A stretch of DNA of 64,000 bases from Marchantia polymorpha subsp. ruderalis (Eukaryota > Streptophyta > Marchantiopsida > Marchantiales > Marchantiaceae). Under the pieces are notes generated by a model. The model searched no databases and was not told where the DNA came from. It saw only the letters and a program-made list of their open reading frames with translations. Below are positions 19,486 through 29,722 of the stretch, piece by piece. How positions within the stretch are numbered: position 1 is the first letter of the stretch; each line of letters begins with the position of its first letter. The stretch is from positions 9,444,001 to 9,508,000 of the forward strand of contig AP031357.1 of assembly GCA_037833965.1 (NCBI GenBank), given 5' to 3'. The translations under genes and the position numbers were made by a program.

Positions 19486-22400
19486 TCAAATCCGGTACTG
19501 CTTGCATCTACTTCCCGCAGTGCGTGTGGGGAAAACTTCTCCATTCAACGTTTCCAACTGCACTGAGTTGTTTGGAAATACCTCACGAATTAGATAAGGC
19601 CCTAACCATACTGCATCAAACTTTCCTGGGAACTCAAGCTTCCTACCATCCTGGAGCATCACCATCATACCTGGCCTCAGCGTCCTTTTCTTATGCTTCT
19701 TGTCAAAGGTGATTTTTCTCCTCCGTTGAATGGCCTCAATATGTTGAGCACTCATTCTCCTCCTCTCATCAAGCTCTTCTAATGTCGTCAGCCTATTCCT
19801 TAATGACTGACTGTTTGTAAGCCGTGACTGCACTGCAACTCGGAGTGATTCCACCTCAAATTCGATGGGGAGAGTGGCCTCCAATCCATACACTAACGAA
19901 AACGGCGTTGCCTGGGTTGTTACCTTAAAAGTTGTCCGATAAGCCCACAATGCTGCTGTCAGCTTGGTGTCCCAATCCCTTTTTGAGTCAACCACCGTTT
20001 TGCGAAGAATACTCACCAGAGTTCCATTGACTCGCTCTGTCTGACCATTGGTCTGCGGATGATAAGGAGTCGTTTTTCTGTGATCTATCTCAAACCTTTC
20101 TGTTAATTCTTGAAACATCTCATTCAAGAAGTGCCTGCCCCTATCGCTAACCAGAATCTTGGGACATCCAAACCTTGAAATGATGTTTTCGTACATGAAT
20201 GTGGCAGCATGAGCAGCCGTATTCGTCTTCACCGCTTTTGCTTCCGCCCACTTTGTCAAGTATTCTGTCGCAACTATGATGTAAGCCATGCCTTTTGACG
20301 AATGAGGATGAATCTCACCGATATAATCAATTCCCCATTTTTCAAAAGGTACAAGTGGCAATGAAACGTGTAGAGGCATCTCCATTCGAAGGTCATTCCT
20401 AGCATACCTCTGACAGGCATCACAGTGCTTCACATATTCATGAGAGTCCCTAAACAACCTAGGCCAGAAGTATCCCGCTCTAAGTATTTTCTGACCTGTA
20501 AGTTGGCCAGAGAAATGTCCTCCACAAGCACTGTCGTGGCAAGCCTCTAAAATTGCAGGAACCTCCACTTCTGACACACACCTTCTCAGAACACCATCAG
20601 CTCCCCTTCTAAACAATCTGTGGCCAATCACTGCAAAATGTCTACTGTTGACTCTCACCTTCCTCCTTTCTTCCTTAGTCCAATCACCTGACAACTGCTG
20701 AGTTGTCAAAAACTCTACTATTCCAGCGTACCATTCTGGCTGAGCTGTGACTACAAAAAGACTATCATCTATCAACCTATCATCTAATGGACTGGTCCCT
20801 ACATCCTCCGACAACCTAGATAGATGGTCGGCCTGCAAGTGCATGCGACCAGGTTTATACTCTACAGTGTAGTCAAATTCCTCCAGCAATAAAACCCACC
20901 TGGCCAATCTTCCACTAAGCTCCGCCTTGTTCACCAGATATTTGATTGCCATATGATCAACGAAGAAAACCACTGGATTGCAGATCAGATAATGTCTAAA
21001 CTTCTTGACTGAAAAAACCATGGCCAAGCACTCCCTCTCAGTAGTAGAATAGTTCCTCTCTGCTGGATTCAACTGCCTACTGGCATAAGCGATTGGCAGG
21101 TCCTTCCCCTTCTCCCCTGTAGACTGACATAACGCACTACCCACTGCTACACTACTTGCATCACAGAAAACGTGAAAAGGCATGCTCCAGTCAGGAGGCC
21201 TCAACACCGGATAAGTACTCAACCTGGACTTCAACTCTTCAAAAGCTTCCTGACAGGCATCTGTCCACTCGAACCTGTTCTCCTTCCTCAACAGTTGAGT
21301 AATAGGCACTACAATCTTGGCAAAGTCAGGAATCAACTCTCTATACCACCCTACATGTCCCAATAACTTGGCTACACCCTTAGCATTCGTGGGAGTTGCC
21401 AATCCTTCAATGACTGCAATCTTATCAGGATCCGGTTCTCTTCCCTTCTCACTCACGACATAACCCAAAAGAACTCCTCTCTGAACACCTAGGAATGTCT
21501 TCTCAGGATTCAGAGCTAGCTGCATTCTTCTACATCTAATGAGAGCTTCTCTAACACACTGCAGATGCTCACCAGCACTTGACTGAGTGCTAAAATCGTC
21601 CACAAAAACTGTCATAGACTTGTATAACAGATCTGTGAAAATATACATCACTAACCTTTGGAATGTGGCAGGTGCATTGCACAATCCGAAAGGCATAACA
21701 ACCCATACAAAAGTTCCCCACGGAGTTGTGAAGGCTGTCTTATGAACATCCTGTACAGCTATGGAAATCTGATTGTAGCCAGCATATCCATCCATGAATG
21801 TGTACCTCGCATGACCCCCAACTTCCTCCAAAAGCAGCGTGATAAAAGGTAAAGGAAAGTGATCCTTCTCAGTACAGGCATTCAGCTTCCTATAATCCAC
21901 ACACACTCTAAGTTTCCCATTCTTCTTCTTGACCAAAACCATAGGAGAAACCCAATCCGTGATCTCTACAGGCTTGATGAATCCAGCTTTGAGTAATCTC
22001 TCCAATTCTGCTCGAACTAACAACTGTAACTGTGGGTTCATCCTTCTCTCCTTCTGTCTAATAGGCTTAGCTCCAGGGACCAGCGAAATCCGATGCTCCA
22101 CCATGTCACGAGGTACTCCCTTCAACTCATCATACGACCAAGCAAAGGTATCACTGAATTCGTCCACCAACTCACCATACTTCTGTATCTCATCCTCTCC
22201 TAGCTTGGAACCCATCTTCATTTGCTTCAGTTCTCCTCCTCTGATGGACACCTCCACATATTTCCAGTCTTCTTCTGCCACATGAGTTTGTTCCTCCGAG
22301 CTTTGATACCAATCTGGAGGGACCTGAGGATAATCCCTGACGTCTTGGCCCACCACAATTCCGGTTGATGTAGTCCTGAAATGCAAGGGTTCCTCCAACT

Positions 22401-25400
22401 TCGCATTTTTCACAGTAGTCTCCTCCTCTTGAGTTCCATCAACATGCACCGAATCCACCTCAGTAATATCCAACTCGTCCAACCATGGAGTGAGACCTCC
22501 ATGTATCCACTCTTCCTCCATAAGAACCTCACATGGTTCTAGCAACAGATACTCTTCTCGCTGTGAACTGATCACCTCCTTCTCGAAAATTTTGTGATGA
22601 GAAATCATCATGGCGTCACAACCTGACTCAGGATAATCTCTCAACCACTGAGCAAACTCTCCATCATCGCTTCTGCTGTAAAAACTAGGGCCCAAGCTAC
22701 CTGATCCTACATCTAATCTATTTTTTCTGTCATTCAAATGAACCACTCCCACTAAAGTGTCATCACACTTGGCCTCGTTTTTCTCTTCTTCCTTCCCTGA
22801 AGATAACTCAGGATCCTCTCTCGCCCTTCCACCTAATGACCCTATTGACACCTTGACTCTGTTATCATGAGGACCATATGTGATTGATGGCTTCAGTCCT
22901 CCCCAATCCACAATTGCATTAGCCATTCTCAACCAAGGTCTGCCCAATAGAATGGGAAAGGTGTCCCTGTTCGAATGCATCTTAATCACATGAAATGTGA
23001 CAATGTACTCCTCACCACCAGTGGACAACCTGCAATCTTTAATCATCCCCACTGGTACAGCTGAAGTCTGATTGGCCATATTGATAATGAAAGGTGAGGG
23101 GCCTGTCAGATTCAAACCTAACTTTCTCATGGTGTGTTCAGGTAGGATGTTCAAACCACTACCCCCATCAACTAATACATTGGGAATCACCTTGTCTACC
23201 ACTACCACCTCTATCTCCACAGGTTTGACATCCTGACTTCCTTTTTGCAAATGAACTCTAGCAGCGACTCTAGTCTTCGTCTTTCTACTCCTTCTATGCA
23301 CTGGAATGCCCTCCTTCAAAGTCTTACGAGCAATGGGAGATATTTCCAGCAGCTGGCCAAAAGTAATGTCTGCCTTCAGCGAACTCAGATCTGACCACAA
23401 ATTGTACTTCTCCGACTCTCTCCTTCTCTGACCTCTCATGTTCTCCCACTCTGTCACAGGAATCCCAGGTCCTTCCCACTCTCGTGATTGATTGCTTTCT
23501 GAATCTTGCGTGACAGGTGGCACCTCTGCATCATGTAGAACCTCATCTCTTTTCTCCTCTGCCCTTGTAATCCTCCTTGCTCTCCTCGCCACTCTCTCAA
23601 GATCAGAGAGATGAGGAGGCTCCTCAGATGAAGTCTCCCCTTGCTCATCTTCATTTTTCTCAGTTTGCATCTTGCGATGCACAGCTCTGGTGGTGACAGC
23701 AAGGGCCGGAGCTTCATGCATAATCACATCATCCGAATTTTTCAACTTATAAGTAATCAGGTTAGTATGTGGAGGCCACTGATTCTGCCCTTGTTCGACT
23801 ATCCCCTTACCAAGATCAGAACTACTACGTTGGACATCTCCATCATCGTTTGCAAACCTAGCATCTTGAGAGTTTGAAGAACATGGATCTGCAAAAGAAA
23901 CCTGTTTTCTGTTGTCATTACGAGGTTCATCTCGTGGTTCACTCTGGATAGGAATATATCTGTTCACTGTCTGCAGTCCAACAGGTGGGTTGAATGTCTG
24001 TTTGCTGTTTTCATGATCATAATACAAGTTAGGAGGTCTAAGATTGTTAGAATGCTCATTCTGCGGTCTTGCACCCCTCATATTTTCTCTCGCCTGGTAA
24101 GGACTAACAGTAGGCTGAGGCATCCTAATAACTTTATCTGGCTGCCGACATTGGTCAGAGGGATGACTACCTCCACAATTACTACACCCATTAACCCCAA
24201 CCTCAGACCAACACTGACCTGGATAGTGCCACCTACCACAAAATGCATGTAATTCTTTTCTCTCCATGTTCTGACCATCCTGACCCCTAGGAGGTCCTCT
24301 GTACCCGTTTTGACCTTGGTAATTTGGTCCTTGGCCCCTCTGGTGTTGCACAGGTGGGGCACCGCTCATTCTGTTGTCACGGTTTGGCACCACCCTACAA
24401 AATTGCCTGGTATGACCAGATTGACCACACTGGACACACCACATGCTTGATGAATGTCTACCTGACTCGACTGGAGGAGGAGGCCCTGGCTGTTGACTCC
24501 TGATCATCAAGGCCATCTGTTCTGTAATATTTTGCATTTGCTTCATCATGGTCTCTTGAAACCCCACTTGGCTAGCATTTAATCTTTTCTCTACATCTGC
24601 CAGGTTAGGATCTACAGTAGGGGCTGGCAATGCTAAAACAGGTGCTGGCTCTCTGGTCTGCGAAATTGACTCACTGAGAGAATAGGGAGCTTGACCCCTA
24701 TGCCTACCTGAGTCTCCTTCAATTGCTCTTGGACGAATTGGGATGAACTGAGGAATGGATTCATCCTCCTTCCTCCACAATCTATCATAGTCCTTGTCAA
24801 TATTCTCCATCTCTCTGGCAGCCATCTTGGCCTCAGCAAGAGTTTGAGGGCTTCTCTCCAGCACCCCTCGGATGGTCCCAGATTTGAAAAAACCTTGGAT
24901 AAAAAATTGTCTCAGCGTATCGTCATTGAGCATTGTACCCACAAAACGCGCACAAACCAGATCAAATCTTCTAATGTAAGCTGAGATTTCCTCTTCCCTT
25001 CCCTGTTTTAATGATGCCAAAGCTCTCAATGCAGAACCCTGCCCCACCTCAGGCCTAAACTCATTCAAGAACTCCCTTTGCATCTGATCCCATCCCCCAA
25101 AATGACCTTCAGAATGATCCCTATACCACTCATACGCCTCACCTTCCAGGGTAGTAGGAAACCAGACCAAAAAATACCCTGGATCTGTAATCAGAGAGCT
25201 GGCTAGCCTCTCAACATATCTTTCCATGTGCCTTGAAGGATCCTCATCCTTTGTCCCATAGAACTTAGGCAGATTGGGTGGTATGACCACAGCTGCCAAG
25301 TTCTGTGGAACCTGAATAGGCAGGCCTCTTGGCCTCACGAGTGGGTCTATGGGAGGACTAGAAGGAGGGTCTGCTCTCCCTCCATCGTCAGCCATGCTGG

Positions 25401-25605
25401 CAGATTCCTCAACCGACTTCTCACTATCAGGTTCTACAATCTCTAAACCTTCTAACAAAGACTCATCAACAGGGTCTACGTTCAGAAATATCTCAAGTTT
25501 AATTTCTTCCTCAATTTCCTTATTCTCAGGTTTCTTCCTACTGCGAACAGGTTTCTCCAGTCCTGGCTCCAGGTTTGGTTTGTGCGATCTAGTCCTATTC
25601 TGCAT
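19486..25605 (-). CDS. gag-pro-pol: Gag-Pro-Pol polyprotein of the C element, single ORF
   Basis: 2039 codons, uninterrupted. It starts MQNRTRSHKPN, 37 bases after the 5' LTR. In order: Gag capsid-like region (about residues 110-240, with GEAYEWYRDHSEGH and FLNEFRPEVGQG), CCHC knuckle CVQCGQSGHTRQFC (about 390) and a second Cys/His cluster CSNCGGSHPSDQC, aspartic protease with VDGGSG (about 813; the DGG form is common in plant Gypsy proteases), RT with DWVSPMVLVKKKNG, FMDGYAGYNQ, MPFGLCNAPATFQ and catalytic FVDD (about 1335), RNase H (FHVFCDASS about 1481, STTERECLAMVFSVKKF), integrase zinc finger (about 1690-1730), integrase core D, D, E with D(35)E spacing (about 1750-1857), then a GPY/F-like module (LGPYLIREVF). 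There is no chromodomain, so this is a non-chromoviral lineage. No frameshift or stop separates gag from pol, so Gag excess must come from another mechanism. Confidence 0.95.
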   Translation of the reverse strand: MQNRTRSHKPNLEPGLEKPVRSRKKPENKEIEEEIKLEIFLNVDPVDESLLEGLEIVEPDSEKSVEESASMADDGGRADPPSSPPIDPLVRPRGLPIQVPQNLAAVVIPPNLPKFYGTKDEDPSRHMERYVERLASSLITDPGYFLVWFPTTLEGEAYEWYRDHSEGHFGGWDQMQREFLNEFRPEVGQGSALRALASLKQGREEEISAYIRRFDLVCARFVGTMLNDDTLRQFFIQGFFKSGTIRGVLERSPQTLAEAKMAAREMENIDKDYDRLWRKEDESIPQFIPIRPRAIEGDSGRHRGQAPYSLSESISQTREPAPVLALPAPTVDPNLADVEKRLNASQVGFQETMMKQMQNITEQMALMIRSQQPGPPPPVESGRHSSSMWCVQCGQSGHTRQFCRVVPNRDNRMSGAPPVQHQRGQGPNYQGQNGYRGPPRGQDGQNMERKELHAFCGRWHYPGQCWSEVGVNGCSNCGGSHPSDQCRQPDKVIRMPQPTVSPYQARENMRGARPQNEHSNNLRPPNLYYDHENSKQTFNPPVGLQTVNRYIPIQSEPRDEPRNDNRKQVSFADPCSSNSQDARFANDDGDVQRSSSDLGKGIVEQGQNQWPPHTNLITYKLKNSDDVIMHEAPALAVTTRAVHRKMQTEKNEDEQGETSSEEPPHLSDLERVARRARRITRAEEKRDEVLHDAEVPPVTQDSESNQSREWEGPGIPVTEWENMRGQRRRESEKYNLWSDLSSLKADITFGQLLEISPIARKTLKEGIPVHRRSRKTKTRVAARVHLQKGSQDVKPVEIEVVVVDKVIPNVLVDGGSGLNILPEHTMRKLGLNLTGPSPFIINMANQTSAVPVGMIKDCRLSTGGEEYIVTFHVIKMHSNRDTFPILLGRPWLRMANAIVDWGGLKPSITYGPHDNRVKVSIGSLGGRAREDPELSSGKEEEKNEAKCDDTLVGVVHLNDRKNRLDVGSGSLGPSFYSRSDDGEFAQWLRDYPESGCDAMMISHHKIFEKEVISSQREEYLLLEPCEVLMEEEWIHGGLTPWLDELDITEVDSVHVDGTQEEETTVKNAKLEEPLHFRTTSTGIVVGQDVRDYPQVPPDWYQSSEEQTHVAEEDWKYVEVSIRGGELKQMKMGSKLGEDEIQKYGELVDEFSDTFAWSYDELKGVPRDMVEHRISLVPGAKPIRQKERRMNPQLQLLVRAELERLLKAGFIKPVEITDWVSPMVLVKKKNGKLRVCVDYRKLNACTEKDHFPLPFITLLLEEVGGHARYTFMDGYAGYNQISIAVQDVHKTAFTTPWGTFVWVVMPFGLCNAPATFQRLVMYIFTDLLYKSMTVFVDDFSTQSSAGEHLQCVREALIRCRRMQLALNPEKTFLGVQRGVLLGYVVSEKGREPDPDKIAVIEGLATPTNAKGVAKLLGHVGWYRELIPDFAKIVVPITQLLRKENRFEWTDACQEAFEELKSRLSTYPVLRPPDWSMPFHVFCDASSVAVGSALCQSTGEKGKDLPIAYASRQLNPAERNYSTTERECLAMVFSVKKFRHYLICNPVVFFVDHMAIKYLVNKAELSGRLARWVLLLEEFDYTVEYKPGRMHLQADHLSRLSEDVGTSPLDDRLIDDSLFVVTAQPEWYAGIVEFLTTQQLSGDWTKEERRKVRVNSRHFAVIGHRLFRRGADGVLRRCVSEVEVPAILEACHDSACGGHFSGQLTGQKILRAGYFWPRLFRDSHEYVKHCDACQRYARNDLRMEMPLHVSLPLVPFEKWGIDYIGEIHPHSSKGMAYIIVATEYLTKWAEAKAVKTNTAAHAATFMYENIISRFGCPKILVSDRGRHFLNEMFQELTERFEIDHRKTTPYHPQTNGQTERVNGTLVSILRKTVVDSKRDWDTKLTAALWAYRTTFKVTTQATPFSLVYGLEATLPIEFEVESLRVAVQSRLTNSQSLRNRLTTLEELDERRRMSAQHIEAIQRRRKITFDKKHKKRTLRPGMMVMLQDGRKLEFPGKFDAVWLGPYLIREVFPNNSVQLETLNGEVFPTRTAGSRCKQYRI

Positions 25606-25616
25606 TTACAAGATCA

Positions 25617-25636
25617 GGCTCCCGGCAGACGCACCA
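25617..25636 (-). other. Primer-binding site of the intact C element
   Basis: In element sense it reads TGGTGCGTCTGCCGGGAGCC, six bases after the 5' LTR end. It begins TGG as expected for pairing with a tRNA CCA end and resembles the complement of an acceptor stem plus T-arm. I do not assign the tRNA. The same site is at 42288-42306 and, decayed, at about 58331-58350. Confidence 0.65.
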
Positions 25637-25641
25637 TTTTA

Positions 25642-27586
25642 TGTGAGCCAAACCTTCCCACCCTTCAGCGTTTGTAGTCCGGGTGGGGGTTCGAACTCCC
25701 ATAATCTAACTTCTCTGATTGCAAGCCATGTACTCAAAGTGTATTCAGGACAATGAGATCATAAACACTTGCTCCTTCACAGACAAATTATCCAGAACTG
25801 AAAATAATAACCTTGCTGTCTACTATTTTCGCAAGAGCATCAGACAAGCTCTTTGTTACATAAAGATCTAACCCAACTCTGGGTGACTTCCTCAATACTA
25901 CAGCCGCTGTGGGCTTTCCTAGATACCAGTCCCACTCCCAATTCCTACTCAGAGTTCAATGTCGACTTCTCAGCTCCCACCTTCAGACCCCACCAGATTT
26001 CTCTCTCGGATTCAACTCTCACTTTTCAAGTTCAAATTCAGATCCCGACTGTCAGATTTCAGTCTCAGATTTCACTTCACTCACATCTCCCACTCTCAGG
26101 TCTTCCACTCAGATCTCAGCTCCCACTCACAGATTACACTTCAATCTCAGATCCCACTCTCAGGTCTTCCACTCTGATCTCAGCTCCCAGGCCGAGCACA
26201 CCACTTCCGTCTCCACACACACACACCACCAGCTCTCGCACACTGGTACACTACAAGCTCTCGCACACAAGGCCGAACACACCACCAGGTCTCAGCTCCC
26301 AAGCCGAACACACCACTTCGAAGTCCAAGGCCGAGACACCCACAGCCCGCCTGCATGCCCCACTCGCAATGATGGATAGCTGCCTGCTCCCCCTGCGCGA
26401 CTACACGCCGCCGCCGCCGCCACACCTGTACATTCTACAACCTGGCCACCCGATATCCGCCGGAGGGGATCTTCTTCCGAGCACCGCCGAAGGCATCCAC
26501 CCGCAGAAGACGCACGACCACACCTTTGCTTATCCATAACAGTCACTCCCGACACCCATAACTCACAGACCCTAGCTCTGTTTCACAAGTTCGTGGGCTC
26601 GTTGGAACGAGCAGGTTGAGCTCTTTCCAACGAGACCCTAACTGAGTCAAACCGTTACGAATTGCGAAAGTTATGCTGGTTTTACCCTTCGCCAAAGGCA
26701 CACCGCCGAAGGCATGTTACCTGTTATCGCCGAAGGCGCCGGCACGAAGTTCGCGGACGGCGAGTTCTCCGGCCGCGAGTGCTCCGGCCGCGAGTTCGCC
26801 GACCGCGATGTCTTCCAGTTCGATGTCTTCCGGTTCGATGTTGTTCTACCCTATCCGCCGCTTTCGACGCTCATAACTCAGTGACGCCTTATCCGTTTGA
26901 AGAGTTCTTGGTCTCGTTGGAACGAGCGTCGCGAGCTCTTTCCAGCAAGACCCTAATCAAATCAAACCGTTAACAAATGAAAAAGATATGCCGAGTTTAC
27001 TGTTTCGCCGATGGCCCTTGCACGATGTTCACCGGCTCGGAGTTCGCCGACCCCGAGTTCGCCGAAGGCCTGCTCGCAGTTGTCGCGAAGTCGTCCGAAG
27101 CCGGAGATGTTCGCAGCCGGAGACGTTCGCAGCCGGAGACGTTCGCAGCCGGAGACGTCCGGAGACGTCCGGAGCCGAAGACGTTCGCAGCCGGACTTGC
27201 CTCAACCCTTCCCATCAGTAACTTCCGACACTCACAACTCAGTGATTCCTCATCCGTTTGAAGAGTTCTTGGTCTCATTGGAACGAGCGTTGCGAGCTCT
27301 TTCCAAGGAGACACTAACTGAGTCAAGGAGTCACACATTGAAAACGTTATGAGGGTTTCACAGTTTCGCCGAAGGCCTTTCCCCGAAGGAACTTCACCAA
27401 AGGCTCTTCGCCGGAGACCCTGCCCTGAAAGCCCCGTTCCGGACCCTTGCCTACTAGCTATTACACCAACTCCTAATCTTACCAAAACTTCCAGAAAACT
27501 CCGAGCATAATTTTGCAAGAGCTTAAATCTAAAACTTTAACTCTCACAAGGTTAAAAAGACATGTGAGCACAATTTTGTGCTCACA
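25642..27586 (-). repeat. 5' LTR of the intact C element
   Basis: 1945 bp, nearly identical to the LTR at 17485-19428. Dyad modules lie at about 26555-26675, 26869-26991 and 27229-27352. The outer end at 27586 carries the terminal palindrome; the inner end carries the GAGTTCGAACC motif near 25690. Confidence 0.9.
26555..27352 (-). repeat. Three dyad-symmetric modules (C 5' LTR)
   Basis: Same three modules as in the partner LTR, with one base changed in the second (CCAACAAG against CCAGCAAG on the plus strand). Confidence 0.8.
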
Positions 27587-27591
27587 TGGGG

Positions 27592-28441
27592 TATTGACTT
27601 TGTAGGGCCGATACAACCAGTGACTAGAAGTACACGAAGGCGCTACATTCTGGTAGCAACGGACTACGCCACCAAAATGGTAGAGGCCAGGGCCACCAGA
27701 AGGGATGATGCTGCCACAGTGGCAGCATTCTTGTTTGAGTCGATCATCACACGCTACGGATGTCCCTTAGAGCTAGTCAGCGACCGGGGCACGCATTTTC
27801 TGAATCAGATCATCGAAGATCTGACACGGTTTTTCCACATCAAGCACCGGAAGACTACTCCATACAATCCCAAGGCAAATGGACTGACGGAGAAGTCCAA
27901 TGGTCTGCTGTGTAAAATACTACTCAAGGTCACGGTGAATCACGCTCACGACTGGGATACGAAGCTAGCAGCCGCTCTATGGGCGTACCGCACAGCTGAG
28001 AAGATCACGACCCAACAGACACCATACTTTCTGGTGTATGGGCAACACCCGATCCTCCCGGTCGAATTTGAAGTACCCACCCAACGAACGTTGGATTTGC
28101 AGAGGATGGGCGCAGAGGAGAGTCAGCTCTACAGGTTACAGGAGGTCACGCTGCTGGATGAGAGGAGACGAGACGCCGAAGATCGCACCAGGAAAATCCA
28201 GCTCCGCCGAAAGGAGAGATACGATAAAAAGATCAAACCGGTACTACTGCAGGCGGGTGATTTGGCATTGCTCTACGACAGCAGGCATGCCAGATTCCCA
28301 GGCAAACTGCACCTAAGGTGGATGGGACCTTACCGGGTTGTCGAAGTCTTCTCGAATGGATCCATCCAACTTGCGGACCTGGCCGGCGATTTGTTAGGCA
28401 CCCGAGTGAACGGGTGGCGGTTGAAGAAATACCACATGTGA
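27592..28441 (+). pseudogene. pol: Family A pol, second part: integrase core and C-terminal domain
   Basis: Continues the integrase after the C element: the catalytic Asp in the WGIDFVGPI block, VSDRGTHFLN with the second Asp, and TTPYNPKANGLTEKSNG with the Glu. It ends with a GPY/F-like module (MGPYRVVEVF) and WRLKKYHM, without a chromodomain. It is in register with the part ending at 17484. An ATG at 27578 lies in the C LTR and is not a real start. Confidence 0.9.
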
Positions 28442-28465
28442 GTGTTCGCGTGGGCGCTCACAATT

Positions 28466-28478
28466 GAGGAGGGGGGCA
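28466..28478 (+). other. Polypurine tract of the family A element
   Basis: GAGGAGGGGGGCA lies directly before the TGTGGTACCCCAC start of the 3' LTR at 28479. This position identifies 28479 as the start of a true LTR following the integrase gene, which is the main reason for treating the ORF-bearing A2 unit as an LTR. Confidence 0.8.
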
Positions 28479-28748
28479 TGTGGTACCCCACTTTTGGCAA
28501 TTTTGAGAAAATTAAAACATTTTTGGAAAACTATACCCTGGCAGCATTGTAAATAGCCTTCGGTACATCAAAACAGAGTGAATCCGGAAGATCGCGGGGA
28601 TTCTCGAGGGATCTTGTAGAATCTGGGATTTGGGGTGCAGCAGTAAGGACAGGCACCACCCTCCCTGTGAGCTCTGCAGTTAGGATCTCTACGGCGCAAG
28701 GCGCAAAACCCGCCTTCGGAGGTTGCGTCCGCGGCTGTAGGGAAACCC

Positions 28749-28871
28749 TCCATAATTAGGTCAACCCTCGGGCGCCTTGACCAAGTTAGGATCCCGTTGG
28801 AAAGAGCTCGACGCACTGATTCCAACGAGATCAAGAACGCTTGGAACGGATGAGGACTTAGGGAGTTATCG
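28749..28871 (+). repeat. Dyad-symmetric module, single copy in A2 3' LTR
   Basis: Single module with a degenerate outer pair (CATAATT against AGTTATC) and inner stem ATCCCGTTGGAA / TTCCAACGAGAT. Confidence 0.75.
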
Positions 28872-29722
28872 CTATTGGAAGAAACGGAGGCGGTCGCCTA
28901 CGGCGGAAGGAGTTCGCCACCGGCGCGAATTCCGCCTACGCGGAAGGGGGAATCAAGTTTTGTCCTATGCGCGGACGAAGGCGTTCGCCTGTGCACAGGC
29001 GAAGTAGGGTTAGGCAAGGCGCGAAGTCCGCCTAGCACAGGAGAAGCGCCTGTGCACAGGCGCTTCGGCGCCGGCGGAAAATCCGCCTTGGGCCCTAGAA
29101 ATGCGCCTTGTGAGGTAGAAAGTGTACGACGCCTTCCGCGCCAGCGCGGCGCCGCGTACGTCGGAAGAGCCGCCAGAGTAATCAAATCGGTACGGACCAT
29201 GCGGACGGGAAGGGTGGATGCGCTCTTGGACGGACGGAGTTGCGGCGACGGAAGCGCCGACGGAGAGATAAGGAACGGACAGACTGGACGGAGACGGCTG
29301 ACCACGGTCAACGCCTTCCGCGCCAGCGCGACGTAGCGCACGGAATTCGCCTGCGCACAGGCGAACGCCTGTGCACAGGAGGATGAAGTTCCGCGCCGGC
29401 GGAGAATCCGCCGAGGCTCCGGCCTGCGCACAGGCAGGAGTTGAACTTTTGTCCGACATGCGGACACACGCGTCAAGGCAGAGGGGGATTGGCCGAGGGG
29501 CGGTACGAACAAGTGTACCGCGCAAGGCGGAAAACTCGCCTTCGGCGCTACGCCCCCATGTCCGCAGGGTAATACGCTCGCGGAGTTCAAATCCGCCAAT
29601 TCGAGCGTGAGAGTTTAATCGACGACGGCGGAGCGTGAAGCCGCGCGTGAGAGCGAAGACCGTTCCAGCGTACAGCCGGCGCGGCCATCAAGTGAGACGT
29701 TCTTCACGAGCAAGAGCCGACC

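Larger units (their letters stand above)
17485..27586 (-). mobile_element. Intact C-family Ty3/Gypsy retrotransposon, 10,102 bp
   Basis: Minus orientation, flanked by perfect 5-bp target duplications TGGGG (17480-17484 and 27587-27591). The 5' LTR is 25642-27586, the primer-binding site is next to it, one long ORF occupies 19486-25605, and the 3' LTR is 17485-19428. By eye I find only three differences between the LTRs: a one-base indel in the TCTCTC run (17840 against 25997 region) and two substitutions (near 18333/26491 and 18787/26945). With an open ORF this is the youngest and most complete element in the window and a candidate for an active copy. Confidence 0.93.
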
